In this document: in pieces, positions 9,301 to 18,102 of the stretch
Layout of the letters: every line of letters begins with the position of its first letter
Numbering within the stretch: the first letter of the stretch is position 1
Source of the DNA: JARICQ01 sp964428475
GTDB taxonomy: Bacteria; Bacillota; Clostridia; Tissierellales; Tissierellaceae
Reading direction: 5' to 3'
DNA length: 36,617 nt
Assembly (NCBI GenBank): GCA_964428475.1
Contig: CAYRYO010000013.1
Span: forward strand, 1-36,617
Made by a program: the position numbers and the translations under genes
The notes under the pieces: model-generated
Databases searched by the model: none
Seen by the model: only the letters and a program-made list of their open reading frames with translations
Told to the model about the DNA's origin: nothing

Positions 9301-10040
9301 TTTAACTTTCCTTCATATGCAGCTGGTCCATCAGCTTCATTGCATATCTTTAAGGCTAGTTCTACTAGTCCTTTAGCTCCATCTACCTGCATATTTATAT
9401 ATTTTAAAATTTCTCTATTCCAGGGTGAATCTTTAAACGCTTCTGCTGTGATATTGACCATATCTACACTCTTCTTTAACCATTTAAGAGGATCTGGAAA
9501 ACTAAGCAAGAAATTATATAATTTATCCACAATCTTACACAGCTCTGTATCTCCCCTATTTTCACCAAATGATTCTGCCAATATTCTAAACTCTTCCGTG
9601 CCTTCCCTATATGCATTTTCAAGCACCTCGTCAATAGATTGGTAGAAGATAATATTTGCTTCGCTAGTATCTGCAAGTCTAAAGCTTGGATCTAGTCCTA
9701 CTATGTGAAAATTACTCTTAACTATATCCATGCAAAATGAATGTAGTGTTGTGATATAGGCCTTATTTAATAAACTCAGTTGTTTTCTTATATGTCTTGT
9801 GTTTTCTCCACTGTGAGATGCCTCTAGCAATGCCTTTTGAATCTTTTGCTTCATTCCTGTAGCAGCTGCATTTGTAAATGTAACCACCAAAAATTCATCT
9901 ATATTTCTACTTTCATCTCTGACCAGACTTATTATTCTCTCAACAAGTACAGCAGTCTTACCAGATCCAGCTGCAGCAGATACAAGTATATTGGAATCTC
10001 TTAAATCTATTATTCTCTTTTGATCTTTTGTCCATTCCAT
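6396..10040 (-). CDS. addA: ATP-dependent helicase/nuclease subunit A
   Basis: A 1214-residue UvrD-like helicase with a RecB-type nuclease, the larger subunit of the AddAB double-strand-break resection enzyme (RecBCD equivalent of Firmicutes). Walker A lies near residues 19-27 (SAAAGSGKT), the DExx box is FIDEYQDSN, the late helicase motif is VVRMMTIHKSKGLEF, and the C-terminal nuclease motif is GEIVIIDYKTD. The length matches the family. The ATG at 10040 is 1 nt after the addB stop and is preceded by AAGGTGG, so the subunits are translationally coupled. The complex loads RecA after Chi recognition. Confidence 0.97.
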   Translation of the reverse strand: MEWTKDQKRIIDLRDSNILVSAAAGSGKTAVLVERIISLVRDESRNIDEFLVVTFTNAAATGMKQKIQKALLEASHSGENTRHIRKQLSLLNKAYITTLHSFCMDIVKSNFHIVGLDPSFRLADTSEANIIFYQSIDEVLENAYREGTEEFRILAESFGENRGDTELCKIVDKLYNFLLSFPDPLKWLKKSVDMVNITAEAFKDSPWNREILKYINMQVDGAKGLVELALKICNEADGPAAYEGKLKEDLDILNKLLDIWDFESSIDAVQAFKAPRLNTIKKDEILNVEKQKQVQDLRNDYKKNINLLKDLFPYRDIDRYIEDLNHMYKPMKALETIIIQLDKTYKSKKQSKSILDFNDLEHYALEILRNKEDSPSDIANFYRKKLRYIFIDEYQDSNSLQEAIIDQIKRDDNLFMVGDVKQSIYRFRLADPGIFNDKYKTYTRDQENLKDNTIHRLVELNKNFRSRREILDATNLIFSNIMTIELGEVDYNDNVFLRCGNDEFVDSNHVELNIIDKTGEIDPDNPDPINEELEFMETAEMEALFAARKIKDLLKEKTFDGDSEDGLRDIEYRDIVILSRAVGKTATVFEQVFRREEIPFYFEGGTGYFETVEIQVMINLLKLIDNTRQDIPLISVMRSPIGKFTTEELIQIRLKYKRGSYIDSCKEYINKIEQDASEENFSKDLILKLQSLFGRIKRWRRRSMYTPLNDLIWEILMETGYYNFVATLTNGKVRQANLRLLSDKAYEFEKTSMKGLFKFLVYIEKINLNTLDSSATAKTLGENDNVVRMMTIHKSKGLEFPTVILCGLSKKFNIMDRTSKVLMHKEYGIAAKYINIEERSEKNTIGRIAISEKIKSENLSEEMRILYVAMTRAVDRLIMCGTVKEMDSSFKRWRKGHSHYFLYKGNSYMDWIGSCLFKGMNSYEIEEILECGKLGEWNINRISIQDLPSYAKIDRDINIMEKIDKLTQGIEVKRYREIDKLLNFKYPKQASIDLPAKLSVTAIKNLNSEKFKRLRYKNPQISKILEFNKENTSFDLDKVAIKGSEIGTLIHLVMEHIDIRSNLDRDGLIGQLNEMNLNNIIRQAELRFISKNYLNKIEDFFKSGIGQRMIKSSIVKREAPFIIKKKADEILDNLDKDDFILVQGVIDCYFEEDGEIVIIDYKTDSVKDDNIEGIKLEYKDQIDLYREAIEKITRKKVKESYLYLLSSGTWVSMN

Positions 10041-10041
10041 T

Positions 10042-13000
10042 TTAATCTACCACCTTTTCTGAAATCTTATCTAAAAAATCCTTGTTTGTAATAGTATTTA
10101 TTTGTCTATATTGATTTCCTATAGAAATGTCAAACTGACAAATGCTCCTATAGTCACAATATGAACACGCCCTAGATCCATCTTTTTTTCTATAAGGGCT
10201 AATATCAAAATTGCCATCTAAAATTTCCTCTGACAAACTGCTTATCTTTGAATATACATAATCTAAAACTGCATCAAATTCATCTTGTGTAAATGCCCTA
10301 GAAGCACTTGTAAAATCTCCATTGCCTTTTATACCTGCTGGAATTATATCTGAAAACTGTGCAATATCTTTGTCTATCTTGTATATGATATCCTTATCTT
10401 TTAGCAGCCACCCCTTCAATTTCAAGCTCTTTAGTATATGTTTATCTATATCTTCATCTACATCTCTTATAAGAGGATCATCTATATGATAGTAATAGAC
10501 TCCAGCGATCTTTGGTTTTTTGCCAAATAACCTTTCACCATTTTCTAAAATTGCCTTTAAATACACCAGAAGTTGAACTTGGAATCCCTCATAAGTATCT
10601 GTGGGATCAATATCCTTTTTTGATGATTTATAATCTATAATATTTATATATAAATCTCCATTTTCATCTTCAAATGCATCAACCCTATCTATTATTCCTC
10701 TAAGTCTTATAGTGTGATCTTTTGTCCTTATATCCAAGCTATCAATCGATTGTCCCGATTCTTTTTCATCTATCATTCCAATTTTGAGTTCAGTATACTT
10801 GGGGAGGAACTCGCCTCTTTTCAACTGTTCAATCAATATTAAAGCTGTTCTCTTTAGGACCCTTGTTGCCTTCTTCTTTAAATATCTATTTCTGCTATTT
10901 GCGTTTAATGCCGGTATCTTTTTAGAGTATTCACAAAATACATCATCTATAGACTCCCCTACCATTTCATATACATCATCTTCATTTAGATCAGCTATTC
11001 TTTTATCCTCTGCTATTATCCTATCTATAAAGTCCTCCAAAACCCCATGATATATATTTCCAATATCATAAAACTCTATCTTTTGAGTAAGCCTGGGCTC
11101 AGGCCTTAATATGTTTTTTACAAGGTACTTGAATGGACATTCTGCATAGCTCTCTAGTTTTGAAACTGTCATGCTAATTTCTTCATCAAATATCTTCTTG
11201 CTATCTTCACTTGATACTCTAGGGATTGTATTTTTATAATTAAAAGCATCTCTTATCATATTGTATTTTTGAGAGTCATTTTCTTTATACCAAGCATATA
11301 TTGTTTTCCAAATATCATCAATTTCACCACCATCAATGTAATTATTGATATTTTGGATTAAATCATCATAAACTGCCCTGTCTCTTGATATATACTGATA
11401 TTGATTTTCCACTGAAATTTCAGATCCTTGCCTTAATTTGGGAAAAATCATCTTTAATATATCTAGATACAATGAAGGCTCCAATGGCTTTCCATCTGTT
11501 GTCCCAAGGGAATAGCTCATATATAGCTTGTCTGTTGGATTTGTAAATAATTTATAAATCATATGCCTTTTTTTGAAATATGAAAAATCCAGACAATTTA
11601 CGATTTTAATACCGTATTTTGACAAAATTTCTATTTCATCATCTAGTAAGATCCCCTTTGTTTTTCCTGAATCAAGGCTGCCCTCATTTGCACCTAGTAT
11701 AAATAATACTTCTAGCTTGCTTACTGCAATGCTTTCTATATCCCCTATCTCAACCCTATCTATAGTAGGTGGAATAAGGCTAATCTGGATTTCCGAAAGT
11801 CCCGTCTCCAATATTTCCCTATATTCCGCCGGATCAATTTCCCTGCCATTTCCTATAGATAGGATCTGTTCAAACATAGTCATGATACTATTCCAAGTCT
11901 GTGAATATTCACTGGCTTCTTCATATTTGCCTTGTGTTTTAAATATATCTATTTGTTTAGCTATTTGCTTATCTATAGTGTGGCTTTTTAGATAAGCAAA
12001 TAAAAACCCAGTTATTTCATTTATTGTAGATAGGTTTTTAAACTCATCGAATTTCCCTTTAAAGTCAGAGACAAACTTTCTTCTTATATCCTCTATAGAG
12101 GAGGTATTTATAGTGTTAAACCAGCTTGTTCCTTGGATTCCATGCTCTAGTGCATAGTTTTCTATGAGATCTACCTCTTCACTATTCAATGAAGAAAATC
12201 CACTTTTAAGATATTGAAATACATCATCATATCTAAAATTCCATATAAACATATCTAATATAGACAGTATATATTTGCTAAGATGGTTGTTTGTGATGTC
12301 TCTTTTTATATCTGCAAAATATGGTATTTCAAATTTATGAAATAACTTTTTTATATCTATCATATAGGCTTCTAGGTCTGAAACTGCTATCTTTATATCC
12401 TTCCATCTATAATTCTTATCCCTTACCAAGGATATAATTTTTTGCGCAGTTGTTTCTATTTCAGCATATCTATCCATAGAAGAGTAAATCTCTATATTCT
12501 CAATTGATTTATCATACTTATCAAAATCAATTGCAAACATATTCTTTTCAATCATTTTGATTTCTTCATTTTGAATCCCATTTTCTATTAGAGATATTAT
12601 ATCGATATCATCTTCTCTAACAGATTCAATAGCTTTAAATGTATCGTGTATAGTCTTAAAGGCTTCCCAATCATCAAATGACTCTAAATCATCAAGATAT
12701 TTTCTATCTATATTTAGTGATAAGGTCAAATCCCCTGAATGCTGTCCAAGTGTTTTAATTAGCTTTAATCTTTGTTGATTGAAACTTTCAAATCCGTCAA
12801 TCCAAATCTTAGAATTTTTTATGTAGTTTGAGCTTTCTATATTTGAAATGGCAATATCGTATAGATCCTCTTCATCAAGCAAATTGTCCATTGTCTTTTT
12901 ATTGTACTCTGAATATATGAGAATTATATCCGATAATTTATCTTTTAAAAAAGTATCATCTATATCTTCTCTTGCATTTTCCAAGTTCCCTACACTAATT

Positions 13001-13395
13001 AAATTCTGCTTTAATTCCTCTATAAGATGACTAAATTCTTTTAAAAATCCTGTATGCCACAAGGTATTTTTAAATAATTTTAGCTTATGCCCATTTTCTT
13101 CAAAGATCTCCTTTAAAAGCATTATCTTTCCTAAACTATCTATATCACTAGCATCATTTTTTCTACCTGATTCATCTATTATCTTATGTGAAAGTCTTTT
13201 AAAGCTAAGAACCTCTAAACTGATCATTCCCTCTAGCTCAAGCCTTTCGATGATATCATATTCTACTTGATAGGTCATTAAATCAGGAACTAATAGTATG
13301 AGCTTCTCACCTCTATCTTTATTTATCTCCCTTTTTATTTGATCATATATATATTGGGACTTTCCAGATTTAGCTCTACCTGTGATTATCTTCAT
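10042..13395 (-). CDS. addB: ATP-dependent helicase/nuclease subunit B
   Basis: The partner of AddA, 1117 residues from the start chosen here. An in-frame codon at 13455 would add 20 residues, but ATG 13395 is preceded by AGGAGGG at 8 nt and begins MKIITGRAKSGKSQYIY, the usual AddB N-terminus with its Walker A. The C-terminal nuclease motif INIIDYKSSKKD is present. Four cysteines expected to hold a 4Fe-4S cluster are visible: one in YAECPFKY and three in CSYCDYRSIC near the C-terminus. AddB scans for Chi and degrades the 5' strand. It is the first gene of the addB-addA(-GNAT) operon. Confidence 0.96.
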   Translation of the reverse strand: MKIITGRAKSGKSQYIYDQIKREINKDRGEKLILLVPDLMTYQVEYDIIERLELEGMISLEVLSFKRLSHKIIDESGRKNDASDIDSLGKIMLLKEIFEENGHKLKLFKNTLWHTGFLKEFSHLIEELKQNLISVGNLENAREDIDDTFLKDKLSDIILIYSEYNKKTMDNLLDEEDLYDIAISNIESSNYIKNSKIWIDGFESFNQQRLKLIKTLGQHSGDLTLSLNIDRKYLDDLESFDDWEAFKTIHDTFKAIESVREDDIDIISLIENGIQNEEIKMIEKNMFAIDFDKYDKSIENIEIYSSMDRYAEIETTAQKIISLVRDKNYRWKDIKIAVSDLEAYMIDIKKLFHKFEIPYFADIKRDITNNHLSKYILSILDMFIWNFRYDDVFQYLKSGFSSLNSEEVDLIENYALEHGIQGTSWFNTINTSSIEDIRRKFVSDFKGKFDEFKNLSTINEITGFLFAYLKSHTIDKQIAKQIDIFKTQGKYEEASEYSQTWNSIMTMFEQILSIGNGREIDPAEYREILETGLSEIQISLIPPTIDRVEIGDIESIAVSKLEVLFILGANEGSLDSGKTKGILLDDEIEILSKYGIKIVNCLDFSYFKKRHMIYKLFTNPTDKLYMSYSLGTTDGKPLEPSLYLDILKMIFPKLRQGSEISVENQYQYISRDRAVYDDLIQNINNYIDGGEIDDIWKTIYAWYKENDSQKYNMIRDAFNYKNTIPRVSSEDSKKIFDEEISMTVSKLESYAECPFKYLVKNILRPEPRLTQKIEFYDIGNIYHGVLEDFIDRIIAEDKRIADLNEDDVYEMVGESIDDVFCEYSKKIPALNANSRNRYLKKKATRVLKRTALILIEQLKRGEFLPKYTELKIGMIDEKESGQSIDSLDIRTKDHTIRLRGIIDRVDAFEDENGDLYINIIDYKSSKKDIDPTDTYEGFQVQLLVYLKAILENGERLFGKKPKIAGVYYYHIDDPLIRDVDEDIDKHILKSLKLKGWLLKDKDIIYKIDKDIAQFSDIIPAGIKGNGDFTSASRAFTQDEFDAVLDYVYSKISSLSEEILDGNFDISPYRKKDGSRACSYCDYRSICQFDISIGNQYRQINTITNKDFLDKISEKVVD

Positions 13396-13556
13396 AACGC
13401 TTGCCCTCCTATTCTTGATACTTGAATCATACATTTTAGTTTGTATTTTTTTCAATCACCATAATTATTATATCAGATTGATAATGCACTTGTGCTAATT
13501 ATTGCAATATCTACAGACATATCCATACTTTCAATAAATCTTTACTTAGTTTTCTG

Positions 13557-13595
13557 TAAAAAAATACATCACAAGTATTTATACCTGTAATGTAT
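13557..13595 (-). terminator. Terminator downstream of cheV
   Basis: On the minus strand a 15-bp fully paired stem (13595-13581 with 13578-13564, two G-U pairs) with a 2-nt apex is followed by seven T. On the plus strand the same hairpin has two mismatches, so it is oriented for cheV. The rest of 13456-13663 has no gene; a TATAAT on the minus strand near 13470 may belong to the addB promoter, but no good -35 box is visible. Confidence 0.75.
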
Positions 13596-13663
13596 CTTTT
13601 CACTTATTTATATTCTATAAATCACAAGTGAGTTCATCCGATTATTTACCTTTCTAGTAAACT

Positions 13664-14572
13664 CTATTTGCTTACACTTTTGACCGAGAGACTATCTACA
13701 ACCTCAATTAGACTCCCAATTTCTGGTTTGCTCATTTGAGCATCAGCACCTACTGAGTCCCCCTTGTGTTTTAAATCATTTGTTATTAAAGAGGAAAATA
13801 TGATTACAGGGAGAGTTTTTAATATTGGATGCCCTTTAATGCTTCTTGTAAGTGTATGTCCATCCATTTGGGGCATTTCAATATCTGTGATTAGTATATG
13901 TGCCTTTTTAATAAACTCTTCTTTTTCTTCTTTAGCAAGTTCAAGCAGGTAATTTAATGTTTCCTTGCCATCGTTAAAAAATATCATATTTTTATATCCT
14001 GCACTAGTTAAAGTATTTTTAAGAAGCTCTCTTATCATAGCTGAATCATCTGCCAAAACTAGTCTCACATTAGATCTATCTAATTGGGGTATATTTTCTG
14101 CTTTACTAAGTGTAATCCCAACTTCAGGATTAATATCTGTGACGATTTTCTCAAAATCTAAAAGTAGTATTATTCTATTATCAAAAACAACATTGCCTAT
14201 TACCAGCTGATTATTTAAAATATCATCTGGTTTTTTGATATCTTCCCATGTTAGTCGGCGTATACCAACAATGCTATCGAAAATAAAGGCTACTGTTGTT
14301 TGGTTAAACTCCGAGATAATTATCTTTGAATTTTCATTAGTGAAATTTTCATTATCTAGTACATAGTTTAAATTAATAAGTGTAATAACTTCATTTCTGT
14401 ACAAGGTAATCCCTGCTATAGAAGGTGCTGTTAGTGGCAATTTAGTTAAATTATCAATTTCTACAATTCTCTTCACTTTGATAACATTTATACCATAGCT
14501 TTTACCACCAACTATAAATTCTAGTATTTCAACCTCACCGGTCCCAGACTCTAATAAAATATTTGATTTCAT
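13664..14572 (-). CDS. cheV: Chemotaxis coupling protein CheV (CheW domain + receiver)
   Basis: About 302 residues: an N-terminal CheW-like domain (about 10-155) and a C-terminal response-regulator receiver. The receiver shows the acidic pair in VLADDS, phosphoacceptor Asp in ILITDIEMPQMDG (about D230) and the conserved Lys in QMSKPE. CheV couples methyl-accepting receptors to CheA and adapts the signal through phosphorylation by CheA. The start is ATG 14572, 8 nt after GAGGAG; a GTG at 14581 overlaps the ribosome binding site and is less likely. It lies 31 bp downstream of a diguanylate cyclase gene with which it is probably co-transcribed, and ends in the terminator at 13557-13595. Confidence 0.93.
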   Translation of the reverse strand: MKSNILLESGTGEVEILEFIVGGKSYGINVIKVKRIVEIDNLTKLPLTAPSIAGITLYRNEVITLINLNYVLDNENFTNENSKIIISEFNQTTVAFIFDSIVGIRRLTWEDIKKPDDILNNQLVIGNVVFDNRIILLLDFEKIVTDINPEVGITLSKAENIPQLDRSNVRLVLADDSAMIRELLKNTLTSAGYKNMIFFNDGKETLNYLLELAKEEKEEFIKKAHILITDIEMPQMDGHTLTRSIKGHPILKTLPVIIFSSLITNDLKHKGDSVGADAQMSKPEIGSLIEVVDSLSVKSVSK

Positions 14573-14603
14573 ATTAATCACTCCTCATATTATATATATT
14601 ATC

Positions 14604-16163
14604 TTAGCTATTACTACAAGAAAAACATACCTTGTTTTTGCCACTTCTTTTTGCACTGTACATGGCTTGATCTGCGAGTTTGATTGCACTATCAATATCA
14701 TAGTTTTCAGAATCAATTTCCGATACCCCAATACTTATAGTGACTCCTTTTAATTTTTCAGTCTCAGATTCATCAATTAAAATTCTAATTTTTTCTGCTA
14801 CTTTGATTGCATCATCCTTTTTAGTATGTGGCAGCAACAATACAAACTCTTCCCCGCCCCAACGTGCAAAAACATCAGTATCACGAATATTCTTTGAGAC
14901 TTCACTTACTAAACTTTTTAGCACTTGATCTCCCCATTCATGCCCACAACTATCATTAATATTTTTAAAATTGTCTATATCCATAAGCATAATAGATGAA
15001 TCATATTTATACCGCCTAGAACAACTTGCTTCTTTATTAACAATTTCGTAAAATTTATTTCTATTATATATATTTGTTAAATAATCTCGTTCTGAGATAT
15101 CTTTTATTTTATTGTGATAAATAGCTAATACTAAACCAAAAATAATAATAAATAGCACTAAAAGTGTAACTAATATAATCTGTAAATTCATATTTTTGCT
15201 GAATTTCTCATATCCAATACTTTCTGATATAGAAATCAAATAGGCAATAGGATCTTGTTTAATGCTTTCAATAGATAAGTACTTTATTGTATAATCTTTT
15301 CCATTAAATTTATATATTGTTGAAAAACTCTTTTTACCTTTGATCTTTTCAATATTGTTTTCTCTTAATCCCTTAAAAAACTTTTCTTTAGAATCTGGAA
15401 CGATTTTATTATAAACATTGGTAATCCTATTTACTTCTTTATCAACATAATAATCATCAAGAATATATGAATCTTTGTAATTTATCATTTCTTTATCAAA
15501 TACCTTTTCCTCAACAGCATCTTTTTGAATAATAAAATAAAACTCTCGATCAGTATAAAGTTTTGAAAGCACTTCTATTACTGAAGCACTCGATATAGAA
15601 ATTTCTACAGATCCTATATGTTTATTATTATGCTTTAAGGGATAAACATATCTAAAACCATTAAAAATCCGTCCTTCTTCAAAGCCAGAAATACTTACCA
15701 TATTTTCATTTGCCAATCGTACACTTTCCCGAACATCTGAAAGAATGTCTCCATAATTATCAGGTGAATGAACTCTAAGGAAACTTTCCGTATTTGGTAG
15801 ATGAAAATGTAACTGTCTATATTCATATCTTTTCATGCTTGAATATTTCTTGTATACTTTATTATATAATTTTTCTCTAAGAATTGCCTTTTCTTGATCT
15901 GAAGCAAAATTTGCTTCAGACATAATTGACATGATTTCTTGGTCTTCATTTATTTCATCAAATATATAATTTGAAAACATCTTATATGTTATTAAAGTAG
16001 AACTAACTTCCCCTTCAAAACGTTTTAATTCTTCATTTAAAAAAGATTCTTCATTGCTACATTGACTATCATATATCGTCCATACAACAATCATCCATAC
16101 TATTGTTAATATAATAGTTACTAGCAACCATAATCTGAAGACCTTTCCCCTGATATTCTTCAT
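14604..16163 (-). CDS. Membrane diguanylate cyclase with dCache-like sensor
   Basis: A 519-residue protein. A TM helix lies near 10-29, an extracytoplasmic sensor follows (about 30-320), a second TM near 325-347, then a GGDEF domain. The sensor segment containing FLRVHSPDNYGD, ENMVSISGFEEGR and GSVEIS is characteristic of the dCache_3 type. The active site is GGEEF (436-440), a functional variant, and an RxxD inhibitory site (R427-D430) stands five residues before it, so the enzyme should make c-di-GMP with product feedback. It is co-directional with cheV 31 bp downstream, which suggests coordinated control of motility. The ligand of the sensor is unknown. Confidence 0.92.
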   Translation of the reverse strand: MKNIRGKVFRLWLLVTIILTIVWMIVVWTIYDSQCSNEESFLNEELKRFEGEVSSTLITYKMFSNYIFDEINEDQEIMSIMSEANFASDQEKAILREKLYNKVYKKYSSMKRYEYRQLHFHLPNTESFLRVHSPDNYGDILSDVRESVRLANENMVSISGFEEGRIFNGFRYVYPLKHNNKHIGSVEISISSASVIEVLSKLYTDREFYFIIQKDAVEEKVFDKEMINYKDSYILDDYYVDKEVNRITNVYNKIVPDSKEKFFKGLRENNIEKIKGKKSFSTIYKFNGKDYTIKYLSIESIKQDPIAYLISISESIGYEKFSKNMNLQIILVTLLVLFIIIFGLVLAIYHNKIKDISERDYLTNIYNRNKFYEIVNKEASCSRRYKYDSSIMLMDIDNFKNINDSCGHEWGDQVLKSLVSEVSKNIRDTDVFARWGGEEFVLLLPHTKKDDAIKVAEKIRILIDESETEKLKGVTISIGVSEIDSENYDIDSAIKLADQAMYSAKRSGKNKVCFSCSNS

Positions 16164-16294
16164 TCAATATCACCAATCCTTTTGAAACATTAGTTATTAA
16201 ATTTAAAACAAGCTTTATATATATTATACATAATAAATGCAATTAATCCATCAAGTTTTATAATTGGCAAAATATAAATAATTTTAAATTTTGC

Positions 16295-16323
16295 TTGACA
16301 AATGTTTTTTTTTACTTTATACT
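16295..16323 (+). promoter_or_regulatory. Promoter of the T-box operon
   Basis: TTGACA (16295-16300) and TATACT (16318-16323) with a 17-bp spacer. The start point would be near 16330, just upstream of the first T-box leader. No comparable promoter precedes the second leader. Confidence 0.85.
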
Positions 16324-16336
16324 CATTTATAATATA

Positions 16337-16602
16337 AAAAATAATTTAAAGTGTTAACGATGCAAAGAGTAATTTTGACTAGTACATCCTACAGAGAACT
16401 GGATAAGGTGAGAGCCAGTAGATGGAAAGCTTAATGAAAAGAGTTGCTGAAATGGATAGGACAAAACCTAGTGGTGAGTATCCTACCCCGCAGTCAAAGC
16501 GTTATTTGATTTGAGTTGTATTTTAGATAATTAAAATACAATTAGAGTGGCACCGCGGGTATATTACTCGTCTCTTATTTAAGAGACGAGTTTTTTTATA
16601 TT
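16337..16602 (+). ncRNA. T-box leader, copy 1
   Basis: A tRNA-sensing riboswitch. The Stem I signature GATGCAAAGAGTA is at about 16359-16371, the apical AG-rich element GGTGAGAGCC at about 16407-16416, a 10-bp stem III-like hairpin (16517-16542), the T-box AGAGTGGCACCGCGGGT at 16544-16560, and a perfect 12-bp terminator at 16566-16591 followed by TTTTTTT. The 3' side of the specifier loop reads TGAAAAGAG (16434-16442); if the specifier follows GAA directly it is AAG (Lys), shifted readings being AGA (Arg) or GAG (Glu). It controls the M20 amidohydrolase, and by readthrough everything behind it. The 266-bp sequence is repeated exactly at 17807-18072. Confidence 0.95.
16337..16602 (+). repeat. 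266-bp perfect direct repeat, copy 1
   Basis: Identical base for base with 17807-18072 (offset 1470). It starts after the promoter and ends after the T-box terminator T-run, so it is exactly the transcribed leader and nothing of the promoter. Confidence 0.97.
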
Positions 16603-16623
16603 CAAAAAATACTTATAGGGAGG

Positions 16624-17808
16624 TTGGATATCATAGATAAGAAAATCAAAAATCACATTGATAAGATAAAAGATGAATTGAAAAAATTAAATGAGTATGT
16701 ATATCAAAATCCAGAAATAGGATTACAAGAATACAAATCCTCTAAAGCGCATAAAGATATATTAAATAAATATGGATTTTCTATTGAGGAACATTTTTTA
16801 GGGTTTGAAACAGCATTTAAGGCAGTCTACAAAGGAAAAAAGCCTGGCCCTACTATTGCATACTTAGTAGAATATGATGCCTTGCCAGGTATAGGTCATG
16901 GCTGTGGACACAATTTACTAGGCGCTACGACTACAGGTGCTAGTATCGTACTTAGAAATCTTATAGATGAAATTGGTGGAAATGTATATGTATTAGGATC
17001 ACCTGCTGAGGAAAACTTTGGTGTAAAGGTAGATATGGCAAATCGTGGAGTTTTTAATGATATTGATATAGCTATGATATCTCATCCAGCTTCAAAGCAT
17101 CAGTTAAGTGGAACTACAGCAGAATTAGTTCCCTTGAGATTTACCTTCAAAGGAAAATCAGCTCATGCTGCAAGTTCACCAGAAAAAGGAATTAATGCAC
17201 TAGACGCATGTATAATGTTATTTAATTCCATAAATGCGCTTAGAGAACATATCCTAGATTCATCTAGAATTCATGGAGTAATCACAGAAGGCGGTAAGGC
17301 TGCAAATATAGTTCCAGACTTAGCCATAGCAGACTTTTATTTAAGAAGTCCCGTATTAGGATATATGGAAGAATTAAAGGAAAAAGTTACAAACTGTGCA
17401 AAGGCTGCTGCACTAGCCACAGGAGCAGAACTAGAAATATCTGTATATGAAAAAATTTACAAAGGCATGGTTACCAATAAAACCTTATCTGCTATATATG
17501 AAAAACATTTAAAGAATATAGGCGTAGAAAATATATTAGAAGGAAAGGCAAGCAAGGGATCCTCTGATATGGGAGATGTAAGCCACGTTTGTCCATCTAT
17601 CCACCCACATTTTGCCATAGTAGAAAACAATGAAAATGTAGTTGGACACACAGTTGAGTTCGCCCAATCTACCCTTACTGATATAGCTTATAAAGGCATG
17701 GAACATTCCATATACGCATTAGTAGCAACAGCAGTAGAGGCCATTAAAGATGAAAATCTACTAAATCAAATAAAGGAAGAATTTAAAGCAACATTTAAGG
17801 ACAATTAA
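16624..17808 (+). CDS. M20-family amidohydrolase/aminoacylase
   Basis: A 394-residue zinc hydrolase of the M20D/AbgB-like type (amidohydrolases releasing an amino acid from N-acyl or aminobenzoyl conjugates or small peptides). Likely metal and catalytic residues are C94 and H96 in GHGCGHN, E129/E130 in SPAEEN, H154 in ISHPAS and the C-terminal His in VVGHTVEF. The dimerisation insert contains KGKSAHAASSPEKG. It sits between the two T-box leaders and just before an amino-acid importer, so it probably frees the amino acid that the T-box senses. The start is uncertain: TTG 16624 directly abuts the AGGGAGG ribosome binding site, while an ATA at 16633 has ideal 9-nt spacing and would give the family-typical start DKKIKNHIDKI. 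Confidence 0.87.
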   Translation: MDIIDKKIKNHIDKIKDELKKLNEYVYQNPEIGLQEYKSSKAHKDILNKYGFSIEEHFLGFETAFKAVYKGKKPGPTIAYLVEYDALPGIGHGCGHNLLGATTTGASIVLRNLIDEIGGNVYVLGSPAEENFGVKVDMANRGVFNDIDIAMISHPASKHQLSGTTAELVPLRFTFKGKSAHAASSPEKGINALDACIMLFNSINALREHILDSSRIHGVITEGGKAANIVPDLAIADFYLRSPVLGYMEELKEKVTNCAKAAALATGAELEISVYEKIYKGMVTNKTLSAIYEKHLKNIGVENILEGKASKGSSDMGDVSHVCPSIHPHFAIVENNENVVGHTVEFAQSTLTDIAYKGMEHSIYALVATAVEAIKDENLLNQIKEEFKATFKDN

Positions 17809-18072
17809 AAATAATTTAAAGTGTTAACGATGCAAAGAGTAATTTTGACTAGTACATCCTACAGAGAACTGGATAAGGTGAGAGCCAGTAGATGGAAAGC
17901 TTAATGAAAAGAGTTGCTGAAATGGATAGGACAAAACCTAGTGGTGAGTATCCTACCCCGCAGTCAAAGCGTTATTTGATTTGAGTTGTATTTTAGATAA
18001 TTAAAATACAATTAGAGTGGCACCGCGGGTATATTACTCGTCTCTTATTTAAGAGACGAGTTTTTTTATATT
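17807..18072 (+). ncRNA. T-box leader, copy 2
   Basis: An exact second copy of the T-box leader: Stem I from about 17829, T-box AGAGTGGCACCGCGGGT at 18014-18030 and a 12-bp terminator at 18036-18061 with TTTTTTT. It begins inside the stop codon of the M20 gene (TAA 17806-17808). No promoter is visible between, so the ABC importer seems to depend on transcripts that have already passed the first T-box, putting two identical tRNA checkpoints in series. Confidence 0.95.
17807..18072 (+). repeat. 266-bp perfect direct repeat, copy 2
   Basis: Identical to 16337-16602. The two copies flank the M20 gene, so recombination between them would delete it and leave one leader in front of the importer. 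Confidence 0.97.
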
Positions 18073-18102
18073 AAAAAATATTATTTACAGGAGGATATTA
18101 AA

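Noticed and set aside
11573..11995. Plus-strand open frame of 140 codons inside addB
   Set aside because: Antisense shadow of a clearly conserved gene; serine-rich translation typical of reverse reading of AT-rich coding DNA.
16337..18072. Mobile element suggested by the direct repeats
   Set aside because: The repeats coincide with a T-box leader, the enclosed gene is an amidohydrolase, and there is no transposase, terminal inverted repeat or target-site duplication.
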